Of a stretch of DNA of 64,000 nucleotides, positions 21,712-32,790 are shown in pieces. Under the pieces are notes generated by a model. That model saw only the letters and a program-made list of their open reading frames with translations. It had not been told where the DNA came from and did no database searches. The DNA is from Daphnia carinata. Lineage: Eukaryota; Arthropoda; Branchiopoda; Diplostraca; Daphniidae. The DNA is taken from assembly GCF_022539665.2 (NCBI RefSeq), contig NC_081337.1, forward strand, positions 11,215,768 through 11,279,767, given 5' to 3'. Each line of letters opens with the position of its first letter. Within the stretch, counting starts at the first letter, position 1. Made by a program: the position numbers and the translations under genes.

Positions 21712-22076
21712 TGTAATGATCCAATATATACTTTTATGTACACTTGGCGGTAGCCTATGCTATCCCTGAAGTAGGTGCGACGCGTAGTGTACATACTACG
21801 TAATCACCTACTGAATGGGAGCCGCTCCAAGTCTGCTTAGTGCTATACCCCTGCAGCTTGGAGCTACGGTTGGCGCGTGGTGTATAACCATCGCGCCACG
21901 ACCTTGTCACGCTCCCGCCGTCTAAGCGTGATGCTAATTATCACCATGACGTGCGCTACTGTAGCTCCTTACTGGTATATAAACCTGTGCTTTTTCAATC
22001 ATAAATCGGAGTTGCCTTGGCTCTGTCATCTTGTACACTTGTACTAGGGAAAATAAACGGATATAAGAACCTTACA
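21712..22076 (+). repeat. 5' LTR of Gypsy-B
   Basis: 365 bp. TATATAAA at 21976-21983 and AATAAA at 22052-22057 mark the core promoter and polyadenylation signal. Only about 19 bp follow the AATAAA. Short inverted words (GTAGGTG/CACCTAC, TGGCGCG/CGCGCCA) occur in U3. Confidence 0.95.
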
Positions 22077-22078
22077 TT

Positions 22079-22095
22079 TGGAGGTCCCAACGAGA
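22079..22095 (+). promoter_or_regulatory. Gypsy-B primer-binding site, tRNA-Gln type
   Basis: TGGAGGTCCCAACGAGA begins two bases after the LTR. It matches the complement of a typical metazoan tRNA-Gln 3' end (TGGAGGTCCCACCGAGA) except at one base. Confidence 0.75.
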
Positions 22096-22213
22096 CCCTC
22101 AAATACATAAAAGGTTCACAGTAATAAATCCTAAAATACATGAGTACTAGATGAAGTAAGAGCGAAAACATACGAGCCCAAAGTTTACATAGACGAGGTA
22201 AGCGAATGCATAG

Positions 22214-24955
22214 CACTTCTTTTCACAAGAATATACAAGTAGTGGCAACTCTCAAACCAACCCGATCTACCCAGATTTACCCGTTGTAACCTTACCTCAA
22301 CTATATACTACCTTACCAACCCAAAATTCAGAGACACAAACCCTCAAGGAAAATTTTGCTATAAAGTGGAAAGAGCTCGTAGAGCTAGAGCATAACTATC
22401 TCCTCGAGAAAAATAAAACCTACCAAACAACTTCGACAACAACAAATATAAAACAATTGGAAGAAAGGAGAAAACTCTACCACAGAGAGCTAAACAACGC
22501 TCTACAACTATACACTCACTCACAAATAAAGCAAAATCTAGAGACAACAGACGACACCACATCACACGAGTTAATCAGCAAGACTACTGAAGCTTTAAAA
22601 AGTGAACTAGCGAAATCTGGCCAAGAAAATAATTTCGTCGACGCTCTTATCCACCAGTTAAAGACAATCCACGGCAAAGAAAAAGAATTCCTTAGCAAAA
22701 CGTTAGCTGTCCTTCAGAGTGAAACCCTACACCAGCAAGTAGAAGAATAGCAAGTAAAAGATCAAATTACCACAGAAAATACCAATCTACGAAAACAGAT
22801 CGAGAGCAACAAGAAAAAAGCAAAGAGTTCAAAGTACACGCTCAGCAGCTCCTTAGAACGCCTGCAAGAAAGCAACGAGTCCTTGAAAAACTCACTTGAA
22901 AAAGCAAACACCCGAATTGCAGAGTTGGAGAGTGGTCTACAAAAATCACAAGAAGCTGAAAAATATTTCGAAGACCGACTGAAAAAGAAAGAAAAAATTA
23001 CCGAGAGCGTTGAAAGAGAAGGGCAAGAGACAATTAATAAACTTGAAGCAGAAAATTTCCAACTCCAAGAAAAACTAAACAGTACCAGGAAACAAATAGC
23101 AGTAAACGTTGAAAGACTAAAAGTACTAGAAGCAGCTACAAACGAAATAAAAACACAGTTAGACAAATCAAAAACAGAAAAAGCCACGCTAAATAAGACA
23201 CAAGCAGAAACTGTTCTTAAAAATAAAGACCTTGAACGAGAGCTTCAGCAAGTAAAAAAGCAGACAGCAGAAGAAGAAAATAAAATATCCCGCTTGGAGA
23301 ATCGTATTGCAGAGTATAAACAACGAGAACTTTTATTCGTCGAAGCCGAAGAGATCGACACAGAACAGGACCAGCACGGAGAAGTAACAAAATTAATTAA
23401 CGAAATACACGACCTATCCTCGTTAAGTGAAGTCCAAGATAAATCACTACATTTTGAACTTGAAGCTGAGCAAATAAAAGAACTGCAAAAAGTTATTGAG
23501 CTATTGGGAAAACAAGTTGAATCCCAAAGTAGAAATATAACATACTTGGAAAAAGAAAACCATCATCTCAAAAGGACCATGGGTAAACACCATGACGATT
23601 CCACCAGACCGGACCAAGAGAGCAAAAAATATACCGCCGAAGAAGAGGCCATGATGAGTATAACTCAACCCATCGTGAGAGTGCTGGGAGAACTTTTTTC
23701 GAGAGAAGACAAAAAATCCATCCCGCCATTCAAAGGTAAAAGCACCGATAAATTAATTACCGAATGGCTCAAAGCAGCAGAACACGTGGCCCGAAACAAT
23801 AACTGGGACGATGAGCAAAAGCTACGATTCTTCTCGGACCGACTTAAAGGAGAAACCATGGAATGGAATGAAGCTTACGTAGATGAGAAAGGGGAAGAGC
23901 TGGAATATGGAGAATGGAAAGCAGCAATAATTGAAAGATTTCAAGATGCATTTGACATAGCAGCGCTGAAGAAAAAACTAACGAAGCTAAAGCAGTAACC
24001 AGAAGAAAACTGCAGAGCTTTCGTATCCAGATTAAACAGCCTATACGATACCATAGAAGAGAAGGAAGAAAAACTCGACCAGGACAAAACCATAATAGAA
24101 GATCAATTATTTAATAAAGTGAAGAAGATGAGAGACACCACAAAGATAAAAATATTACTTCAAAGGATCCTACCCAAAGTGAAAGCGGAGCTACACCTCA
24201 GAATGCCAGAAAGATCTGACGACTTCGATTCACTTTGCAAACAACTGTTCATATCAGAATGGATATTGCACGAAAAGGAAAACAATGAAGATAAAGAAAT
24301 AACGGCAGTAATTGCAGGAATTACAGACCGTGAGAAAGAACAAGATCACGAATTGTCTAAACAAAAAACTGAACTAGAACAACTTAGCCAGAGATTATTA
24401 GAGTTGGAATGTTTTAATAAAGATCGTGAACCATCACAGGAAAGCAGTGTGCAGATAGCAGCCACCGACCGTTACAGCAACCACGGACGGCAGTCGAACA
24501 TACGCCAAGGTAGACCAGGTTATCCCAGAGCACAGTACTCAGGCAGAGTCCGTTTCCGAGACACCTTAGACCGCAGCAGAGAGTCAAGTTATTCACGCAG
24601 TAGAGACCCGAGTTTTTCAAAAAGCAGAGAAGCGAGCCCATTTAGGAGAAACGACCATATACAACGTTGGAGGCATAACGTACCAATAAGGGATCGTGAG
24701 CCGACATACACAACAGACTTCCGACTCCAACGAAACCACCCGTATACGCATCAACCAAGAAGATACCAACAACCTTTCAGGCCTAACGACCACGCGGATA
24801 ACAGGTACTCGCAACAAAACGATAGCAATCGCCAATATCGCAGTACAGGAGTCCGTACCCCAGTAAACAGAGATATAATTTGTCATAGGTGTAACAAAAA
24901 GGGACACATAGCAAGAGAATGTTGGACCAATAGGGCACTTAAGATAAGACACTAA
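22214..24955 (+). pseudogene. gag: Gypsy-B gag: coiled-coil protein with capsid region and CCHC knuckle, two in-frame stops
   Basis: One frame runs from 22214 to 24955, interrupted only by TAG at 22748-22750 and TAA at 23996-23998. The native start is not visible: the frame has no ATG near its beginning, and an ATG at 22206 lies in another frame. The N-terminal half is a long, highly charged coiled coil (Glu/Lys/Gln heptads, about 22450-23600). A capsid-like segment follows with PPFKGKSTDKLITEWLKAAE and WNEAYVDEKGEELEYGEWKA, an RS-rich stretch, and a canonical zinc knuckle CHRCNKKGHIAREC near the end. The function is particle assembly and RNA packaging. The long coiled coil is unusual for a Ty3/Gypsy gag. 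Confidence 0.8.
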
Positions 24956-24969
24956 CCCGCAGTAGCATA

Positions 24970-27900
24970 AAATCGAATAAATTAGATTCTAACATACCCC
25001 AACTAATACGCATACCCATTAGAATTTATGGAATAGTAATTAGAGCTTTGATAGACACTGGAGCAGCGGCCAGTCTAGTTTCCGCAGATACCTTACTCAG
25101 CATAAATGAGAAAGAACTAAAACAAATAAAAAATAAAAATAAACACACGTTTAGGACCGTATCCGGCCAGACTCTAAAATCAATAGGACAATATGAGCTA
25201 ACAATTACCATAAATAATAACCACTTAATCAATCACTACTTCTATGCCATAGAAAAACTGAATGAAGATTGCATTTTAAGCTTAGATTTTCTATCTAACA
25301 ATAACGTGAAAATTAATACTAGAAATAGAGAAATATGCTATGACCATTTAGGAGTAGAACATAGCTATGGGCAGAATATACCATTGTATAACCTAACATT
25401 CGAGAATGCTGGAATTAACATACCAATAATACCAGTACTTACTAACAATCAAGAGGGAAAATTAACAGCAAAAGATCGCCGTAACTTAGAACTTTTTAGC
25501 CAGTGTGATATCTCGAAACAAGACAAGACAGCACCGAGAGGTAGCCAATCATCACAATTCAATATACTAGAATTTCAGACTGAAGTCTTAACAAAAATCA
25601 AAAACTTACTTAACAAGCATGAGGAATTATTTGCGGACAAGGAATCAGACCTTGGTCTCGTATCACGAGTAAAACATTTTATAAATACCGGACACAACAT
25701 TTCGATTAATCAGCGACTCCGTAGAACACCCAAAGCACTGAAAGAAACCGTTAAATCTAAAATCGAAATAATGCTAAAAAATAAGATAATAAGGGAAAGT
25801 CACAGCCCTTTCGCCGCAGCCATTGTAATGATACCAAAAAAAGATGGAGAAATGCGTATGTGCATCGACTAAAGGCCGCTAAATAAAATTACAATTAAAG
25901 ATAAATATCCATTACCAAGAATTGACGATACCGTGGATGCGTTGTGCGGGTCAATGTATTTTTCATCATTGGATTTATTTAGTGGATATTGGCAAATTGA
26001 AATTGAAGAAGAAGATAAACATAAAACAGCCTTCATTTGTGAATACGGACAGTATGAATTTAACCGAATGCCGTTCGGATTAACCAATGCACCAAGTACA
26101 TTTCAAAGAGCAATGAATAACATTCTAAAAAACGTGCTGTACAAATTCGCCCTAGTATACTTAGACGATATAATTCTATTTAGTAAATCGATTGAGGAAC
26201 ATATATCGCACTTAGATAAAGTTTTCGAGCTTCTGGAAATTGTGGGACTTAAGCTAAAAAGAAAGAAGTGTGAATTTTTTAAGAAGAATTGGACTATCTA
26301 GGATACATCGTTTCTAGAAAAGGGATAACACCAAATTTGAAAAAATTAAAAGCAATTATAGATTACCCCGCTCCCAAAAATACAAAAGAATTGGGTTCAT
26401 TCTTAGGTTTGGCTAGTTACTACAGGAAATTTATCAGAGCTTTTGCTGATAAAGCTCTTCCATTGACTGCGCTTACGAAAAAGACAGCAGAATGGAAATG
26501 GGGAGTCAGAAAGGGACGCCTTTAATTGTATAAAGAACTGTCTCATCGCTAGACCTATCCTGAGTTATCCGGATTTTTCGCGCGATTTTATCATCTATAC
26601 GGATGCCTCTGGGTATGGAATAGGAGTAGTCTTGGCACAAATACAATCTCTATCTCAATCAGCGGATTCAGGTGAGACTAACGAACCAGTTCTCAGTGAA
26701 TCAGACGACACAGAAGTCGTCATTGCATACAGTTCCAAACATCTGAATGACCGCGAAGCCAAGTGGTCCACCACAGAGAAGGAAGCTTATGCGATCGTAT
26801 TCCGAACCTACTTATACGGACGTAAATTTACAGTATACACCGATCATCGACCTTTGGAATGGTTGATAAGTAAGACAGAACCAGCAGGACGACTAGCTAG
26901 ATGGGCATTCAAAATCCAAGAATATGACATCGTAATTGGATATCGACCAGGTAAATCGCACCAAAATGCGGATACCCTTAGTCGTACCCCAGTAGCAACT
27001 ATAGCTAGTGTAGACGCAACAGCGATTAAAAGCGAAATTAAAGAGGAAGAAAGCGAATGGGTTCGACTACAGCATAACGATATAAATTGCAGAAGAATTA
27101 TAGGTAATTTAATGGAAAAAAAGAAACAGAGAAACAAAAAGACAGAGAATATAAATGGATATAAGATAAACGAAAAAGGTGAATTAGTTGACAAATATGG
27201 AAGACTAGTAGTACCAGGAAATACAATAAGAGAAATAATGGAAGAAAATCATGATCACATGTTAGCAGGACATTTAGGAATTGCGAAAACTTTAGCGAGA
27301 CTACAAAGACAATATTTTTGGCCAAACATGAGAACAGATGTTACGACACACGTTAACAGTTGCTTAAGATGTGCAAGGCGTAAAGCCTTCGGCGCAACGA
27401 TAGCACCATTGCAACCTCTGCCACCAGTTGACAGAGTATGGCAACGCATTGCAATGGATATTGTAGGACCAATTCAAGAAAGTGTTAAGGGATATAAATA
27501 TATTCTAGTTCTGTCTGATTATGCCAGTCGTTTCGTTTTTGCATTTCCAATGAAAAACCAAACAGCCCAAACAATCACATCCATTATGGTAAATCAAGTG
27601 CTAACGAAATATGGAGCACCCGAGATTGTGCTAACCGACCAAGGAACGAATTTCCTTTCGAGTCTTGTTCAAGAGATGTATAAACTCTTTAAAATCAAGC
27701 AGATGAGAACTACCGCCTACCATCCACAAACCGACGGACTAGTAGAAAGATTCAACAGAACACTGTACGATATGCTAGCTTGCTACGTAGTAGATGAGCC
27801 AGAAGAACGGGACAAATACCTACCATTTGTTACCTTAGCGTACAACACATCACAACAAGCTACGCTAAAGGACACCCCATTTTACCTTTTCTTCGGAAGA

Positions 27901-28505
27901 GAACCGATTCTACCTAACGAAATAAAAATAAATCGGAACTTCGAGCACGACGAAGGCAGTAGTGAATTATACTACCAAAAATGGAAAAAACGCTCAAGAC
28001 CTTGCAAGAAGTCACCTCTTCAAAGCAAAAAGTAAACAGAAAGGATACTACGATGAAAGAGCAAAAGGAATTAAGTATAAAATTGGTGACTTAGTAATGC
28101 TAAAAGCACCACCATCAGCAGGTAAATTCATTAACAGGTGGAACGGACCGTTCCGAATAATACGAAACTTCTCAGACATAACTTACGAAGTCGAAAACAT
28201 TGATAACAAAAAACAAAAAAGCAACGGTTCACTCTAATCGCCTGAAACTCTATACCCCTCGAGAAAGTGTACCAAACACCACAGAAGCACTAAATCCAAA
28301 CGTGAAAATCGAAAGTAAAAACAAACGTGGTCCTGGAAGACGTAAAAATGTAACAACAGAGATTAGCCCCGTAAATTTGAAAAAAGAAAAGAACCTCACG
28401 AATCCTTTACCCCTGATCACAAATCAAAGAATGTCCTATGCCGAACCAAACACCCCAACCAATTCGAGAAATGCCCGCTATAATCTTAGGAAAAGAACTA
28501 ACTAA
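24970..28505 (+). pseudogene. pol: Gypsy-B pol: protease, RT, RNase H, integrase, with one stop and four frame changes
   Basis: The frame opens just before the gag stop, in the -1 frame, as in retroviral gag-pol. Protease is LIDTGAAASLVSADTLL. RT reaches MCID, where a TAA (25870-25872) replaces the expected Tyr codon, then continues with SSLDLFSGYWQI, FGLTNAPSTFQ and catalytic YLDD. Frames change near 26290 and 26520. RNase H has IYTDASGYGIG, TEKEAYAI and YTDHRPLEW. Integrase has an HHCC site (HLGIAKTLARLQ...CLRC), then MDIVGPI, LTDQGTNF and HPQTDGLVERFN. Further frame changes near 28000 and 28215 interrupt the GPF module (WNGPFRII) and basic tail. All domains are recognisable in order, so decay is recent. 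Confidence 0.88.
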
Positions 28506-28511
28506 GCAAAA

Positions 28512-28513
<2 letters not shown>

Positions 28514-28550
<37 letters not shown>

Positions 28551-28556
28551 TAGTAA
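28514..28556 (+). repeat. 43-nt A homopolymer between pol and env
   Basis: An uninterrupted run of A begins shortly after the pol stop and ends about 25 bp before the env start codon. Confidence 0.95.
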
Positions 28557-28580
28557 TAAAAATTACTTTTCAAATAACAG

Positions 28581-31500
28581 ATGGAGATATCCCTACTAGT
28601 AATTTGCGTGTTAGCTACCCTTGAAACTTCCAAAACACTTTGCGTGTCCGTATGCGATTGTAAGAATGTGAAAACAAGAGGCATACTGGATATAAATTCA
28701 CCCTATTATTGCGATAAAGAAAATGTCGAAACCAGGCTACATTTCCCACGTTTCCCCACTAGTTATACCCTAATGACAAAACAAAAACCCATTAAAACAT
28801 GGAAGGGATGGACTTGTAAGCAATGGATAAAAACAAAAAAAATTACAGGATCCTTTTGGGTTGGATCATTCGATACCATTTTCTCCCAAGAAACCAAACT
28901 GATTTCACCGTTAGAGTGTTGGGAAATGGTTAACGATAAAAAATGTGGAAGCAATGTAATGCAGGCCACTCCAACCTCATTAAGTTTCACTGCAACCCCT
29001 ACAGGAGAGGGTGCGTTGTACGCAATAAAAGAATATCGCGCACTAAATTGCCTCGCAGAAGAAATAACTTTAAGACAAGAAACCCCTGAAAGCCCCATAG
29101 AAAGCCCCTTTGGATATTTAAACGCTACCCAACAAGACGGCCAAATCATTCAAAACCATAATACAATATTATGGGGGGATAAAACAAGTAATGTCTCAAA
29201 TTCCCAGATAATCCTTAAAGGAGTAGGATACCTAGAATTGACCCAGACCACAGAAATCGTAAATACCAGTAGGCTCTTAGATACCAGTAGACAAATTGAA
29301 ATATCATTCTTTAACACCCCTGATAATTATAATAAAGAACTAGCTCAACCCAGCTTTAAAGTAGTCGGCATCCCCCTAACCTTTTTGATATTCCCCGCCG
29401 AAACAACAAGAAAGTTATACAAAATACATAAAAACACCCTACCCTCCTGTAAAAATCAAACCAATATTGACTCATGGTCATGCAATGAATTTGCAGAACC
29501 GAGGAAAAGCAAAACAAAAAGATCCATAAAGCAAGAAGTCGAATTCCTTTTAAACGATCCACTCGAAGAAGCAGTATTGGGAAAACGACTCTACAGCATT
29601 TCTTATGCTTGGGGATGGATTCGTTTAGGCCATCCAAAAATAACAAAGATAGAAGAAAACGGCGTAATACGCAAACAAGATTCAATCGTTTACATCAAGA
29701 TAATGTACACCCAAAAACAAGTGACCATCCATAACCAATTCGACATAAACGAAAAATTACCTTACGGAACAGACTTCGAGTACCTAATGGATCAAACCTT
29801 ACGAATCAGAAGAACCACCACGTGTATAACGACATCGGAGATAAACACCATCATTACGGACAGTGCGGTGAACGGACGTCGCGCTGGATATACGATACAA
29901 AAAACCACCAACGACAACCAGCAATGGGTATTTGAAACACTGAATACAAACCCAGAAGTATTAGAAAACATTCCGGAAACATCCATCGACGAGCTGGAGG
30001 AAATAAGACTGGAACAGAGAAGAGCAGTAACGACAAACATTAATTCGCCACTCTTTGGAAGCTTAATTAAATTCAACCATGGACATGGAAACATCATATG
30101 GGATATGATCGGCTGGGGACTGTTAAAAAACGGAAGACCGCCAAGTGAAAAATGCGCTACCTACAACGGCACAAACACCATGATGACGCTGGAAGAATGT
30201 GACCCAGACTGGATCAGATGCCAAAGAAGCCTACAAAAATTGCTAACTAGCAATGACCCATTAGTACAGACTCAAACTACAGTAGCAAACTGCAGTAGGA
30301 AAATGGAACGAGGTCAAGCGTTCGAATATTCAGCAGATTTCACAATCAGACCCTTCAATACCAACAACTGTATCAAGGCCAATACAACGATGCTAGTCTT
30401 ACAGGAATGTTCAAATACTAGCTCAGTATGGGGAACATTCGAACACACGGGACAATTAATGGCAACGGATAGAACGGGATCACACTCACCTGCCTCAGAC
30501 AGAAAATGTCTGACACTGAAAATAGGAAAGTTAAGCCTAGGACATTGCCACGAAAGGAGCAAGAAACAACACTTCAGCTTCGAGTATAAAAATCCTCACC
30601 AAATAAGAACCTTGCCAGCATCAGCTATCATAGCTTTATATACGCAACAATCGTTCGACGGGAAAACTGTACCAAAAATTCCAACGTTAAACAAACGTGA
30701 AAATGTCAACTCAATTTTTAGAAATGAAACGGAAGAATCCCCTACAACAACACCGAAATCAGTTGTCACATCAACCGCCAAACCAATTACGACAACAACG
30801 CATCGTCCTACCACATCGAAAACTACAACGACGCTTAAACAAACAACAACTAGTAAACCAATACCAACAACGACGACAAAACCAACAACAACGACAAAAC
30901 CGACCACAACCATAAAAACAACAACAACGACAAAGCTAACGACGACGACATCCAGGCCCACACCAACCACGACGAAGACAACCGAAAAGACAACCTTACC
31001 AACAGTAAAACCTACATTACCTTCAGTAACCACTCGAATGGTTATCGCAACAACATTCAGCACCACTACAACACAAAATACTACCCCAAGGCCAATAGAA
31101 GAAATTCCAGAAACACCCACCACGCCAGCAGGAACAACCACCCCGGAAACAACACATACACCAGCTCAAGAAAAAATAGACATATTTAAACCCAGTCCAA
31201 AATCCAACGACTTAGAAGCCACAATACCAGAAACAAGGGACACAACGACAACCCAAAAGCCAAGAAGCGGAATAACAAAGAGAAACAAGGAAATGGCAAA
31301 CGATACATCATCACCGCGACGGGACGAAGAAGCAAAAACAGAATTACTGGTGTCCATAAATGAACTAAACGACCAGCTGAAGTACGAGTTTAGTAAAATG
31401 CATGAGCAATATAAAATAGGTATAGAGACGGAACACGAAAATAAGTTGGCCAAAGAGATTAGAGACGTATACTGCCAGTTAACAAAGATAAAAAGAACGC

Positions 31501-32388
31501 AAGCAATTATATTAGCTCAAACAAATGGCTTACTAGCAGCAGCTGCCTTAGGCCTACCTACCTGTTCGAGGCTTTATGGTTTTGGACAAGCCATGACGCT
31601 ACAATAATGTGAGCAAAAAAGGATTTTACTATCGGCAAAAGAAACGAAATGCGGATTCCAACCGTTCTTAAAGTATGGAAAAATGAATTGCACCATAGGA
31701 ACGGATAGGTGGTCTATTCACCCTTATTCTGATTGCTTCTGGAAAACGCAACTAGTAAAACATCAATGGATACCCGCATTCATGGGAACATAACGACACC
31801 AATGGTGATTGGGTAAAACAAGACGCAACGATCCACACCCCGAATCTGGATCTAATCGCGGAATTTGATGAGCTGCATTTAAACAATTTTGATTACACAC
31901 TCAAAAGCCACCCAGCCCATAACGCTATGGAGATGGAACAGTTGAATATACTAAATGACTTAGTTGGCAAACTACAGGAAGGAGAAGCGAGATCCCTGTC
32001 AGATATTGTAGTATCTGAAGCGCAAGAAAACAAAATTGGACACATGTTCTCTTGGTTCCATACTGTAAAAATCCTAGGACTAACATCAATTGGATTTATA
32101 TTATTCCTAATATGTCTTCGGGCGTTTATCGCCTGCAACCCGTGTCCCAGATTAATAAAAAGGGTTAATTCAAGAAAATCAGCCGCGGAGAAAATGACAT
32201 CGCCTAGTCCTAGCGCACCAGAAAAAGAAAACATCTACTCGACGGAAGAATCTAGTTTGGAAAACGGCAGACAACAAACCTGCACCGGTAACCATACGAC
32301 ATGCTCATATGTCGTTGGGCACAGTATGGTGTGGGAAGACTTGTGCAAATGCACAGGGAGCTCGGACATAGGGATTTTAAAAAAATAA
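28581..32388 (+). pseudogene. env: Gypsy-B envelope-like glycoprotein, mucin-like, with one stop and one frame change
   Basis: ATG 28581 directly follows an acceptor-like AAATAACAG, suggesting a spliced message. A signal peptide (about residues 1-20) precedes a C-D-C motif and a cysteine-rich, multiply glycosylated ectodomain. A basic KTKR motif near residue 311-314 could be a furin-type cleavage site. Residues 525-670 contain repeated hydrophobic/Cys strands resembling a ricin-type beta-trefoil lectin, a weak assignment. About 130 residues of Thr/Pro/Lys repeats (from about 720) form a mucin-like stalk. An in-frame TAA (31605-31607) and a frame change near 31790 separate this from the C-terminal part with a membrane anchor (about 32070-32130) and a cytoplasmic tail. 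The intact length would have been about 1,270 residues. It is related to the env of Gypsy-A; its viral source is unresolved. Confidence 0.72.
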
Positions 32389-32790
32389 TAATAAATAAAA
32401 ATAATAGTAATAATAATAACGACAAAACACACAAAAAAAAACAAAAAAAAACAAAACAAATACATATACACACATATATATATATATAAAAAAAAACACA
32501 ACACAACGCTAATAATCAACAGAAAAATTGAACAGACAAAAAAAATAAGTTTAAAGAAATAAAATAAATAAAGTCTGCAGTAGGATAGTTACGCTCTAAT
32601 AGACATCTAATATGATATCCAATTTGAACACAAAAGATGACCCAGATAAAAGGCTGAGCTAACGACGAAATAAGCCGAAAAACCTATGGGCACTATAAAG
32701 GATGATGTGGAATGACACCATCTTCAGTTTAAAATCAAACCTTAAGAGAAGCACTCTATACCTCGACCAACCGCTGTGTCCAAAGTTAAG
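32389..32790 (+). other. A-rich spacer between env and the ankyrin ORF
   Basis: Contains (AAT)n-like and A6-A9 tracts and a short TA repeat (about 32472-32490), then less biased sequence from about 32580. No coding signal. A splice acceptor for an ankyrin message would be expected here, but I cannot pick one with confidence. Confidence 0.5.

Noticed and set aside
22762-23187. 141-codon minus-strand ORF opposite the gag coiled coil
   Set aside because: Ser/Phe/Leu-rich shadow of Glu/Lys-rich coding sequence.
22748-25872. Repeated in-frame TAA/TAG codons as evidence for a reassigned genetic code
   Set aside because: The Copia polyprotein runs over 1,300 codons without any internal TAA or TAG, and the TAA in Gypsy-B RT sits where a conserved Tyr is expected. 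Nonsense mutation is simpler.
30596-31141. 181-codon minus-strand ORF opposite the env mucin region
   Set aside because: A Val-rich shadow of ACA/ACC Thr codons; no independent support.
32252-32519. Minus-strand ORFs opposite the A-rich spacer after env
   Set aside because: Phe/Tyr/Cys-rich translation of A and TA tracts; low complexity.
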